From Fulvimarina manganoxydans (lineage in GTDB: Bacteria > Pseudomonadota > Alphaproteobacteria > Rhizobiales > Rhizobiaceae), in contig NZ_FWXR01000006.1 in assembly GCF_900176465.1 (NCBI RefSeq), positions 122,334-186,333 of the forward strand: a stretch of 64,000 nt of DNA, read 5' to 3'. Made by a program: the position numbers and the translations under genes. This document shows, one piece after another, positions 56,813 through 64,000 of this stretch (the stretch's first letter is position 1; each line of letters starts with the position of its first letter). The notes under the pieces were generated by a model. The model was not told where the DNA came from. It saw only the letters and a program-made list of their open reading frames with translations, and ran no database searches.

Positions 56813-57484
56813 ATGATCGTGATCGTTGATAATCGTGAGCTGGTGACGAGCGGATATCAGTCTCTCTTCGCTCGGGAAGGCGTTTCGGCGGCCGGTTTCG
56901 GCGCGGACGAGTTCCAGGAGTGGGTCGAGACCGCACCGGAATCCGATCTTTCGGCTGTCGAAGCATTCCTCCTTGGTGACTTCGATGAGCGGACCGCTTC
57001 CACTCGCATCATCCGCTCGCGCTCCAAGGCTCCGATGATCGCTCTTTCAGAGAACCGCAATCTCGACGGCACGCTCGATCTTTTCGCGGCCGGTGTCGAC
57101 GACGTGGTCTCCAAGCCGGTCCATGTGAAGGAGATCCTTGCCCGGGTCGGCGCCATCCGCCGCCGCGAGGCCAGCGAGGCCGCCCGCACCGTGGTCGGCG
57201 AGATCGCCATCTACCAGGACGGGCGTGACGCCGAAGTCGCTGGCAAGGCTCTCGCACTGCCGCGCCGCGAGCGCCGCATCCTCGAATACTTGGTCTCCAA
57301 TCGCGGACGCCGCGTCTCCAAGCAACAACTCTTTTCCGCCATCTACGGCATCTTCGACGAGAACGTCGAAGAGAACGTGATCGAGAGCCACATCTCCAAG
57401 CTGCGCAAGAAGCTCAAGATGCGCCTTGGTTACGACCCGGTCTCCTCCAAGCGCTATCTCGGTTACGGCATCGGCGTCGACTAA
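56813..57484 (+). CDS. rem: Flagellar transcription regulator Rem (OmpR-type, atypical receiver)
   Basis: 223 aa. It matches rhizobial Rem as I recall it, notably LPRRERRILEYLVSNRGRRVS and IYGIFDENVEENVIESHISKLRKK in the winged-helix C-terminal domain. In Sinorhizobium Rem activates class II/III flagellar genes. The receiver domain lacks a phospho-acceptor aspartate at the expected end of strand 3 (AFLLG, Gly55), while Ser79 and Lys101 (VVSKPVH) occupy the other usual positions. It is probably controlled by its level rather than by phosphorylation. Confidence 0.93.
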   Translation: MIVIVDNRELVTSGYQSLFAREGVSAAGFGADEFQEWVETAPESDLSAVEAFLLGDFDERTASTRIIRSRSKAPMIALSENRNLDGTLDLFAAGVDDVVSKPVHVKEILARVGAIRRREASEAARTVVGEIAIYQDGRDAEVAGKALALPRRERRILEYLVSNRGRRVSKQQLFSAIYGIFDENVEENVIESHISKLRKKLKMRLGYDPVSSKRYLGYGIGVD

Positions 57485-57492
57485 GACGAAGA

Positions 57493-57508
57493 GTTAATAA
57501 TCTTTTAA
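57493..57508 (-). promoter_or_regulatory. Perfect CtrA-type box between rem and flgK
   Basis: The minus strand reads TTAA-AAGATTA-TTAAC, the full consensus. It sits 9 nt after the rem stop and before the rem terminator, about 300 nt upstream of flgK. It may be a real site or a chance match in terminator-flanking AT-rich DNA. Confidence 0.4.
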
Positions 57509-57514
57509 AATAAG

Positions 57515-57550
57515 AAATCCGTCGCGAATTGTTCGCGGCGGATTTTTCGT
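57515..57550 (+). terminator. Terminator after rem
   Basis: A 14-bp stem (AAATCCGTCGCGAA / TTCGCGGCGGATTT, one wobble) with a TTG loop and a following TTCGTTTTT, 30 nt after the stop. Confidence 0.88.
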
Positions 57551-57803
57551 TTTTCAAGAGCTTCGTTGCTATCAGGTTGTCCGTCAGATCAGGGCAAGCT
57601 TCGACACTTACCACTCTCGTCAACGAGAGATCGGAGGCAACGGCGATGGTCGCGTGTTTGGGGCCAGGCGGAGAGGGCGGACATATGTCGGTCACCCTCA
57701 GCGCGAAGCAGCCGCAGGCCGATCCACTAGGGCGCGGAGCTGATGTGCAGGCGTTCTGTGCGCTCTCCCGTCGTTTCATTCGAGCCTGAAGGCTGTCCTT
57801 GCC

Positions 57804-59270
57804 ATGTCGCTACTGTCCGTACTCAGCAATGCCCGCTCGTCTTTGTCGGTCACCTCGCAGCAGACCGCCGTCGTGTCACGGAACGTTGCGAACGCGCAGG
57901 ATCCGACCGCGACCCGCAAATACGCCAATTCGGTTTACACAAGACCTGGCGCCGTCGAAATCCGGTCGATCTCCCAATCGAGCGACCCGGCGCTCTATCG
58001 CGCTCTGATCAATGCCCAGTCGAGCCTCGGCACGAACGAGACGATCGCGGACTCCCTCGACCGTCTGCGGGAGGTGATCGGCGACGTCGATTCGCCGACC
58101 TCGCCTTCCTCGTCCCTGGCCGCCCTGAAGGATGCGCTGACCGATCTCGCCGCATCACCGGAAAGCCCGCAATTGCAACGCGCTGCCGTCGACAAGGCCA
58201 AGGCCATGACTGCCAGCCTCAACACCGCGAGCGACGCCGTTCAGGCGATGCGCAAGGATGCCGACACCGAGCTGAAACAGTCGGCCGACGCCATGCGCAA
58301 GCTCCTGTCGGACCTTGAGACGGTGAATAATGGCGTGGTGGTCGGGACCCGCAGCGGCAACGACGTCACCGATCTCGTTGACCGCCGTGACCAGATCGTC
58401 GCGGAGATTTCGAAATATGTAGGCGTTTCGGTCCGCGGCCGCGGCGACAACGACATCATCCTGACCACCGATTCCGGCATCGTCATGTTCGACAAGATGC
58501 CCCGATCGATCGAGTTCACGTCGACGAGTTCATTCGATCCCTCGATCCGAATGGACAATGGGACCGCCGCACGCCGGCCCGGCGCCTTCAAGATCGACGG
58601 GGTCGATATCTCGGCGAACGGGTCCATGCCCGTGCGCTCGGGCAGTCTTCAGGGGCTCCTCCAGATTCGCGACGAGATGGGCCCGGAGTTTCAGGAAAAG
58701 CTCGACATGATGGCGCGAGGCCTCGTGACGCAGTTCACGGAATCCGGCGGGCCCGGCCTCTTTCAATCGGCGAGCGGCGCAGATCCGATCACCGCCCGCT
58801 CGATCATGGTCGCGGCCCGCGTGGATTACACTGCTGGTGGCGACGCGTCGCGCCTTCGCGATGGAACGGTGAACGCGGCCAGCACCAGCCCGAACACGGC
58901 CGGTGACTCCGGCTATTCCCAATGGCTCAACACGCTGGTCGGCAAGGTTACCAATCCGTTGAACCTTGCGCCCTACGACTGGAGTTCGACGGCGCCGCCC
59001 GCCTTCGGAGACGCTCAGAATTCCAGCCTCGTCGACTTCTCCGCCGCTTCGATCGCTTGGCTCGAAGGCAAGCGCGCCGATGCGACGGAGGGCAGCAGCT
59101 ATCAGAAGATCATGGTGTCTCGCGCCCAGGAAACCCTGTCGAATTCGACGGGCATCAATCTCGACGAGGAAATGACGCGCCTCCTCGATCTGGAGCGCTC
59201 TTTCCAGGCTTCCACGAAGCTCATCGCGACGGTCGGCGAAATGCTCGACCAGCTCATCAACATCGCCTAA
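57804..59270 (+). CDS. flgK: Flagellar hook-associated protein 1 FlgK
   Basis: 488 aa. It forms the first hook-filament junction zone. N-terminal flagellar rod-type helix SLLSVLSNARSSLSVTSQQT with NVANAQDPT, then VDRRDQIVAEISKYVGVSV, and the C-terminal NSTGINLDEEMTRLLDLERS and ATVGEMLDQLINIA, which are the coiled ends of the FlgK family. It is followed 17 nt later by flgL and probably starts a flgK-flgL-flaF-flbT-flgD operon. Confidence 0.94.
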   Translation: MSLLSVLSNARSSLSVTSQQTAVVSRNVANAQDPTATRKYANSVYTRPGAVEIRSISQSSDPALYRALINAQSSLGTNETIADSLDRLREVIGDVDSPTSPSSSLAALKDALTDLAASPESPQLQRAAVDKAKAMTASLNTASDAVQAMRKDADTELKQSADAMRKLLSDLETVNNGVVVGTRSGNDVTDLVDRRDQIVAEISKYVGVSVRGRGDNDIILTTDSGIVMFDKMPRSIEFTSTSSFDPSIRMDNGTAARRPGAFKIDGVDISANGSMPVRSGSLQGLLQIRDEMGPEFQEKLDMMARGLVTQFTESGGPGLFQSASGADPITARSIMVAARVDYTAGGDASRLRDGTVNAASTSPNTAGDSGYSQWLNTLVGKVTNPLNLAPYDWSSTAPPAFGDAQNSSLVDFSAASIAWLEGKRADATEGSSYQKIMVSRAQETLSNSTGINLDEEMTRLLDLERSFQASTKLIATVGEMLDQLINIA

Positions 59271-59287
59271 ACCCAGGAGCCTGATCG

Positions 59288-60331
59288 ATGTCGGATTTTC
59301 TCGTCTCGTCCATAGGACTCTCGGGCGCTCCGCGAATGGCGGTGTATCGCGCTCAGGAAGAGCTGGCGATTGCCCAAAAGGAGGTCGTGACCGGCCGCTA
59401 CGCCGATGTGGGCCTGTCCCTCGGGGTCTCGGTCAGCCGCACGATTTCCATGCGCGGGCAGCTGTCGAACACCGAGAAGTTGATCAGCGCCAATACGGCG
59501 ATCGCCCAGCGTTTCGAGACGATGCAGGCGGTCCTGGAAACCGTCGCGCAGACCGGGGACGCGTTGAAAGCGTCAATCATTGCAAATGGCGCCTCGGACG
59601 TCTCGATGCGGGTCAATCGGCAGGGAGGCGAGTCCGCTATTGGGCAACTCATTGGAGCGCTCAACACGTCTTTCGGATCAAGGTCGTTGTTTTCGGGCGC
59701 GGCGGCGGACCAACCTGCGATGCGATCGCCCGTTTCGACAGATTTTGCGACTTCTTCTGCCAAGACGGCGATCGAAGCCGCATGGACGGGGTTGCTCGCC
59801 GGACGACAGCCAAACCAAGTGACCGGTGCCGAGCTGACCAATTTCCTCGACACACAGTTCGAGACGCTTTTCAACGATGCAAATTGGGAAGCCGACTGGT
59901 CTCAGGCTTCGGACGGGGCGATCGATAATCGGATCGGCGACACGGAAACCATCCAGACGTCTCGTTCGGCGAATGAGGCAGCGTTTCGCGGGCTCATGAA
60001 ATCTTACGTGATGATTTCTGCACTTAACCCTGAAGAGCTCGGCGATGAGGCGCGTCAGGTTCTCACAAGGCGGACGCTGGAAACTCTCGATAAAGGTCTA
60101 ACCGATCTCAACACCATGAGGACTGAGATCGGTGGATACCAAGAGCGCGTCAAGCTTGCCAACGAAAATCTCGAGAACCGAGCTAAAATTCTTGAAGTGT
60201 CCGTTGCGGAGATTGAGGAGGTTGACGTCTATGAGGCGTCGACACGCGTGACAAATCTCAGAAATCTTCTGGAAACATCCTATGCCGTCACGGCACGTAT
60301 CTCTCGGATGAGCATTCTTAACTATCTCTAG
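59288..60331 (+). CDS. flgL: Flagellar hook-associated protein 3 FlgL
   Basis: 347 aa, the second junction protein joining FlgK to the filament. It shows flagellin-like ends: RAQEELAIAQKEVVTGRYAD near the N-terminus and ASTRVTNLRNLLETSYAVTA with ISRMSILNYL at the C-terminus. AGGAG precedes the ATG. Its 3' third is less GC-rich than the neighbours. A 132-nt gap leads to flaF. Confidence 0.92.
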   Translation: MSDFLVSSIGLSGAPRMAVYRAQEELAIAQKEVVTGRYADVGLSLGVSVSRTISMRGQLSNTEKLISANTAIAQRFETMQAVLETVAQTGDALKASIIANGASDVSMRVNRQGGESAIGQLIGALNTSFGSRSLFSGAAADQPAMRSPVSTDFATSSAKTAIEAAWTGLLAGRQPNQVTGAELTNFLDTQFETLFNDANWEADWSQASDGAIDNRIGDTETIQTSRSANEAAFRGLMKSYVMISALNPEELGDEARQVLTRRTLETLDKGLTDLNTMRTEIGGYQERVKLANENLENRAKILEVSVAEIEEVDVYEASTRVTNLRNLLETSYAVTARISRMSILNYL

Positions 60332-60463
60332 ACGGAAATGTCGCACTCTAGATCGATCTGAGCTCCGATTTGGCCTTGTCGCAGAGGCCGAGCCGACGCC
60401 CAAAAGACCGTACCGCCATGAGTTGCCGATCAGGGCAAGGCGGGTCATACCCAAGAGGTTTCG

Positions 60464-60811
60464 ATGTATCAGTTCTCTTACGCGGAAGTGGCTCAGGACA
60501 CGGCGGCCGACGCACGCGAGCGCGAACGAATGGCCCTGGACCATTCGATCGATCTTCTGCGCCGGGCTGAAGCGAGCGGTCCGCGCTCGCGTGACGCCAT
60601 CGAGGCCATTCACGCGACGCGCTCGCTTTGGGCTCTCCTCGTGGAGGATCTGGCGAGCTCCGAGAACGGCCTTCCCGACAATCTGCGGGCCGAGCTCATC
60701 TCGATCGGCCTTTGGATCATGCGCGAGGCCGAAGCCATCCGGCTCGGCAAATCCACTAATTTCCAGGGCATTCTCGAAATCTCCCAGATCATTCGCGACG
60801 GGCTCAACTGA
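60464..60811 (+). CDS. flaF: Flagellin biosynthesis regulator FlaF
   Basis: 115 aa, all-helical FlaF family: YAEVAQDTAADARERERMAL, LLRRAEASG and LRAELISIGLWIMREAEAI. In Alphaproteobacteria FlaF promotes flagellin synthesis or secretion, opposing FlbT. AAGAGG precedes the ATG. The TGA overlaps the flbT start (TGATG). Confidence 0.94.
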   Translation: MYQFSYAEVAQDTAADARERERMALDHSIDLLRRAEASGPRSRDAIEAIHATRSLWALLVEDLASSENGLPDNLRAELISIGLWIMREAEAIRLGKSTNFQGILEISQIIRDGLN

Positions 60812-61272
60812 TGGCGACGCTTCGCATCTCTCTCAGAGCCGGCGAGCGCATCTTCATCAACGGCGCCGTGCTCAAGGTCGACCGTAAGACGACCCTCGAA
60901 TTCCTGAATGACGTGACCTTCCTTCTGGAAAGCCACGTCATGCAGGCCGAGCAGGCGACGACGCCGTTGCGCCAGCTCTATTTCATCGTGCAGATGATGC
61001 TGATGGACCCGGCCAATAGCGATGCACCGCGCGATCTCTTTGCCAAGTCGCTGCCGGCCATGCTGAAGACCTATTCGAACCGCGACATTCTGAGCGGCCT
61101 TCTGGAATTGGAAGAGCTGATCGGGCGCGGCCGGGCCTTCGAGGCACTCAAGCGTCTGCGCGTACTGATCCCGATCGAGGACACGATCCTCGGCAAAGAG
61201 GATGACAATGTCCGCTCGCTTCCGCAGATGGATCGCAGCGAGCGTCAACTGGCCGTTGGAGGTATGTCATGA
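60811..61272 (+). CDS. flbT: Flagellin mRNA regulator FlbT
   Basis: 153 aa. FlbT family: LRISLRAGERIFINGAVLKVDRK in two parts (LRISLRAGERIFINGAVL, then KVDRKTTLEFLNDVTFLLE), and LYFIVQMMLMDP. In Caulobacter FlbT binds the 5' leader of flagellin mRNA and destabilises it until the hook is complete. The conserved leader blocks before flagellins 2 and 3 are natural candidate targets here. It overlaps flaF and flgD. Confidence 0.95.
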   Translation: MATLRISLRAGERIFINGAVLKVDRKTTLEFLNDVTFLLESHVMQAEQATTPLRQLYFIVQMMLMDPANSDAPRDLFAKSLPAMLKTYSNRDILSGLLELEELIGRGRAFEALKRLRVLIPIEDTILGKEDDNVRSLPQMDRSERQLAVGGMS

Positions 61273-61679
61273 GCGTTTCCGCCGTTTCCAGCGCGCCCAA
61301 GGCTGCCGAGGCCGGTGCGACCGGCATGACCCAGGCATCGGCCAAGGCCGGTATGGATTATGATGCCTTCCTGAAGCTTCTCGTCGCCGAGATGAACAAT
61401 CAGGACCCGCTGAATCCGACCGACTCCACCGAATATGTTGCGCAATTCGCGTCCTTCTCGACGGTCGAGCAGTCGATCCAAACCAATAAGCGGCTCGACA
61501 CGATGATGGCGGTTTCCGCGCTGACCCAGGCCGACGCTTTGATCGGGCGGACCATGACGTCGAGCGACGGATCGGTCTCCGGCGAGGTCAGCAGCATTCG
61601 CGCCGTCGATGGCGGCATCCAGGCGACGCTGACCAGCGGCAAGACGATCATGCTGGGTGGCGGGGTCGCCGTTTCCTAA
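61269..61679 (+). CDS. flgD: Flagellar hook cap protein FlgD (short form)
   Basis: 136 aa. Only the conserved N-terminal cap domain is present (DYDAFLKLLVAEMNNQDPLN, EYVAQFASFSTVEQ), with a brief C-terminal strand region. Rhizobial FlgD is short like this, lacking the larger C-terminal domain of enteric FlgD. It scaffolds hook polymerisation. The ATG overlaps the flbT TGA, with TTGGAGG as ribosome site. Confidence 0.93.
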   Translation: MSVSAVSSAPKAAEAGATGMTQASAKAGMDYDAFLKLLVAEMNNQDPLNPTDSTEYVAQFASFSTVEQSIQTNKRLDTMMAVSALTQADALIGRTMTSSDGSVSGEVSSIRAVDGGIQATLTSGKTIMLGGGVAVS

Positions 61680-61694
61680 GGCTGGGACAGCAAG

Positions 61695-61716
61695 AAGGGC
61701 ATCGCCTGATGCCCTT
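61695..61716 (+). terminator. Hairpin after flgD
   Basis: AAGGGCATC and GATGCCCTT form a perfect 9-bp stem with a GCCT loop, 15 nt after the stop. The following sequence is only mildly T-rich. Confidence 0.55.
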
Positions 61717-61948
61717 GCGCTTCTCTTGAACAACGGCCCCGAGGTTGGGGCCAGGTCTCAATGTCTCGCCAATCAGAATGAGCCCTTTCGCGAGGCGAGC
61801 CCTTGCGCGAGATCGTGACTATGACGGCACGACTCTGACCTTGCAAATATGGTTAACGAGCGCTTTCGCACGCGCCGCTCCTTTGCAAGCCGCGTCCAAG
61901 AGACGCCCACCCAAATATTCTTTCGGCGTGCATCGGGACACATTATCC

Positions 61949-62221
61949 ATGAACGAAGCAGAAGCCATCGATATCGTCCAGAACGCCATCTGGACGATCG
62001 TGACCGCCTCGGGCCCGGCCGTCGCCGCGGCCATGGTGGTCGGCGTGATCATCGCGCTCTTCCAGGCCTTGACCCAGATTCAGGAAGTGACGCTCACCTT
62101 CGTGCCGAAGATTCTCGCGATCTTCATCGTGATCGCAATCACGGCCTCCTTTACGGGGGCGCAAGTCTACGCCTTCACCCAGGAAACCTATTCGCTGATC
62201 GAGACCGGCTTCGATCGCTAA
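61949..62221 (+). CDS. fliQ: Flagellar export gate protein FliQ
   Basis: 90 aa with two membrane helices (about 16-40 and 50-75), family motif SGPAVAAAMVVGVIIALFQA and TQIQEVTLTFVPKI. It is part of the FliP-FliQ-FliR export gate. The ATG at 61949 gives the family N-terminus (MNEAEAIDIVQNAIW); the longer open frame upstream is non-coding. A GGTTAACG half-site lies about 90 nt upstream. Confidence 0.94.
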   Translation: MNEAEAIDIVQNAIWTIVTASGPAVAAAMVVGVIIALFQALTQIQEVTLTFVPKILAIFIVIAITASFTGAQVYAFTQETYSLIETGFDR

Positions 62222-62367
62222 GCCGGTTACGGTGCGCAAGGCGCAGCCGCGACGACGTCGCTCGAGACAAGTCTCGCGACAGCCAAACTCTTTAACACCG
62301 AGTTTGCAGACGGAAGGCGCCATGAGGGCGTCATGCCGGTTCTCATAGCCTCAAGAAGGTGACTCGA

Positions 62368-62943
62368 ATGGCCGAGACCGACCTGCCGGACACCGAGGGC
62401 CTGCCCCAGAAGAAAAAGGGCGGCGGCATGATGCCGGTGATCCTCGCTTTCGTCATCGTCACGCTGGTGGGCGGCGGCGGCGGCGCGCTGCTTGGGATGA
62501 TGCTCGGTGGCTCAGCGCCTGCCGGCGAAGCGGACGTTGCGGCCGAACATGGTGCCGAGGCTGGCGCGAAGGCTGAGGGCCACGAAGGCGAGACGGCCAA
62601 GGCCGATGGCCATGGCGATGCCAGCCTGATCGAGATGGCCGACGAAAAAGCGCCGTTGACGCTCGTCCCGCTCAAGCCCGTTCTGACCAATCTCTACAAC
62701 CCACCAGAATCCTGGATCCGCATCGAGGCCGCGATTGTGGTCAAACCCGATGGCGAGACCAATCCGGAAGTCCTGGCCGCTGAAATCGAAGCCGATACGC
62801 TGGCTTTCGCGCGATCCCTGCAGATCGCCCAGGTCGAGGGAACCAGGGGTCTGCTCCATCTGCGCGACGATCTTCGCGAGCGCGCCAAGCTGCGCTCGCC
62901 GGCCGTCGTCGATTATCTGATTCAGGCGATGGTGGTCGAATGA
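62368..62943 (+). CDS. fliL: Flagellar basal-body-associated protein FliL
   Basis: 191 aa. A single membrane helix (about 24-48) is followed by a Ala/Glu/Gly/His-rich linker and a periplasmic FliL domain (LKPVLTNLYNPPESWIRIEA, LRDDLRERAKLRSPAVVDYL). It supports stator function. ATG 62368 is chosen, with AAGAAGGTG as ribosome site; a GTG at 62359 is in frame. It overlaps fliP by 4 nt. Confidence 0.9.
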   Translation: MAETDLPDTEGLPQKKKGGGMMPVILAFVIVTLVGGGGGALLGMMLGGSAPAGEADVAAEHGAEAGAKAEGHEGETAKADGHGDASLIEMADEKAPLTLVPLKPVLTNLYNPPESWIRIEAAIVVKPDGETNPEVLAAEIEADTLAFARSLQIAQVEGTRGLLHLRDDLRERAKLRSPAVVDYLIQAMVVE

Positions 62944-63725
62944 GCCGCCGTCACCTCGCCCTTTTCACGGGCCTCTTCGCGCTGGCCTTCGCGCTCAGCC
63001 AGCCGGCGCTCGCCCAGGTCGCGAGCCCTTCGGCTCTCGCCGATCTTATCCCCTCCGGTGATGCCGCAGCCTCCGGCCGCATCGTTCAGCTCTTCGGTAT
63101 CCTGACGGTCCTCTCGATCGCGCCGGGGCTTCTGGTGATGGTGACTTCCTTCACCCGTATCGTCATTGCCCTGTCGATCATGAGGACCGGTCTCGGTCTC
63201 CAGACGACACCGGCGAACCTTATCCTCATCTCGCTCGCTCTGTTCATGACCTTTTTCGTCATGGCGCCGACCTTCGACAAGGCTTGGCGGGATGGCTTGC
63301 AGCCGCTTCTGGAGAACCAGATCGACGAGGAAGAAGCCTTTTACAGGATCACCGATCCCTTCAAGGAATTCATGCTCGGCCAGGTCAGGCCGTCCGATCT
63401 TGCATTGTTCGGCGACATGGCCGCCGCCAACGACCGCGACCGCGTGCAGCCGGAGGAGCAGGGGGCCGCCGACGAACGCGATGTCGATCTGCGCGTTCTC
63501 ATCCCGGCCTTCATGATCTCGGAATTGCGCCGTGGCTTCGAGATCGGCTTCCTGATTGTTCTGCCCTTCCTGGTCATCGACATGATCGTTGCGACGCTGA
63601 CCATGTCGATGGGCATGATGATGCTGCCGCCGACTATCATATCCTTGCCGTTCAAGATCCTGTTCTTCATCCTGATCGATGGCTGGAACCTGCTCGTCGG
63701 CTCGCTGGTGCGCTCTTTCTTCTGA
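62940..63725 (+). CDS. fliP: Flagellar export gate protein FliP
   Basis: 261 aa. A cleavable signal peptide (ALAFALSQPALA) is typical of FliP. Four membrane helices follow with the family motifs FTRIVIALSIMRTGLGLQTTP, FVMAPTFDKAW, LIPAFMISELRRGFEIGF and MGMMMLPPTIISLPFKILFF. It builds the core of the secretion channel with FliQ and FliR. It is the last gene seen before the window ends. Confidence 0.96.
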   Translation: MSRRHLALFTGLFALAFALSQPALAQVASPSALADLIPSGDAAASGRIVQLFGILTVLSIAPGLLVMVTSFTRIVIALSIMRTGLGLQTTPANLILISLALFMTFFVMAPTFDKAWRDGLQPLLENQIDEEEAFYRITDPFKEFMLGQVRPSDLALFGDMAAANDRDRVQPEEQGAADERDVDLRVLIPAFMISELRRGFEIGFLIVLPFLVIDMIVATLTMSMGMMMLPPTIISLPFKILFFILIDGWNLLVGSLVRSFF

Positions 63726-63803
63726 CGAAGACAGAGTGTCAGGCCCAGGGCCGATCAGGCCTCCGGGCTGGCGAAAAGGGGCGGATAATTGGCATTGCCG
63801 CGC

Positions 63804-63824
63804 CGTTCCGCGCCCCACGGAACG
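63804..63824. other. Hairpin downstream of fliP
   Basis: CGTTCCG and CGGAACG are perfect inverted arms separated by 7 nt, about 80 nt after the fliP stop. The remaining 275 nt to the window edge show no gene. Confidence 0.35.
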
Positions 63825-64000
63825 ACGCGGCGCTGCCCGGCCGATGGGGGTCGGCCGAGGGAAGTAAACAGTCGACCTCGGGCCGAATCATGGTGACACG
63901 GGACTCCTGTGTGTTTGGGATAGTGTAGAGTGAGTGCGGGAAGGAGACCGACGGGACCCTGATCGCCCACGGGTAGATCGTGGCATGGCTCGATCCCTTC

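Larger units (their letters stand above)
57485..57803. other. Intergenic region between rem and flgK
   Basis: 319 nt with the CtrA-type box and the rem terminator. In Sinorhizobium the hook gene flgE lies here; no remnant of it was seen. The open frame 57529-57789 is not convincing. Confidence 0.65.

Noticed and set aside
57529..57789. 86-codon open frame between rem and flgK, considered as a flgE remnant
   Set aside because: It begins inside the rem terminator and shows no hook-protein motif.

Overview
The window is about 64 kb of GC-rich, densely packed DNA from an alphaproteobacterium of the order Hyphomicrobiales (rhizobia and relatives). The call rests on a rhizobial-type frcBCA sugar importer, the motB-motC-motD arrangement, the OmpR-like flagellar regulator Rem, a flaF-flbT pair, a UPF0262 gene next to hisD, and a malic enzyme fused to a phosphotransacetylase-like domain. 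The family cannot be fixed from this sequence. No rRNA, tRNA, CRISPR array, insertion sequence or prophage was seen; this reads as ordinary chromosome.

Region 1 (1-6714): a fructose-type ABC importer (frcB-frcC-frcA, minus strand, last gene cut by the window edge) is divergent from its ROK regulator. An Lrp/AsnC regulator follows, divergent from an Asp/Glu racemase and a class II glutamine amidotransferase. Region 2 (7092-18537): a GGDEF-EAL protein, a Tat-exported metallo-beta-lactamase-fold hydrolase, a membrane diguanylate cyclase, polA, a LOV-domain histidine kinase, pyrF, a DUF1330 protein and a GNAT acetyltransferase. Region 3 (18701-27708): an intracellular PHA depolymerase with a very long tail, a proVWX compatible-solute importer and malic enzyme.

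Region 4 (28017-38681): an LpxH-like hydrolase and glycosyltransferase operon, an rRNA/tRNA methyltransferase, a convergent hisD-UPF0262-phosphatase operon, an Atm1-type exporter, and a CRTAC/VCBS-repeat protein plus a di-heme cytochrome. The cytochrome gene overlaps the stop of a second ROK regulator. Region 5 (38678-43525): that regulator is divergent from a xylFHG-type pentose importer with inverted repeats between them.

Region 6 (44129-63725): a flagellar block with three tandem flagellins, fliF and a fliH-like gene, motBCD, rem, flgK-flgL, flaF-flbT-flgD, fliQ, fliL and fliP. Together these cover the filament, hook-filament junction, MS ring, export gate, stator accessories and two regulatory layers (Rem; FlaF/FlbT). 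flgE, flhA, fliR and motA are not in the window.

The strongest unexplained signal is regulatory. CtrA-type boxes (TTAA-N7-TTAAC, perfect or with one mismatch) precede fliF, rem and each flagellin gene, and one lies just after rem. A separate 80-nt promoter/leader block is shared by flagellins 2 and 3, with a fainter match before flagellin 1. Other points of interest are the PhaZ tail, the insertion in the LOV kinase ATPase domain, the acidic/His pentapeptide array in MotC, and the ROK/di-heme/CRTAC operon.
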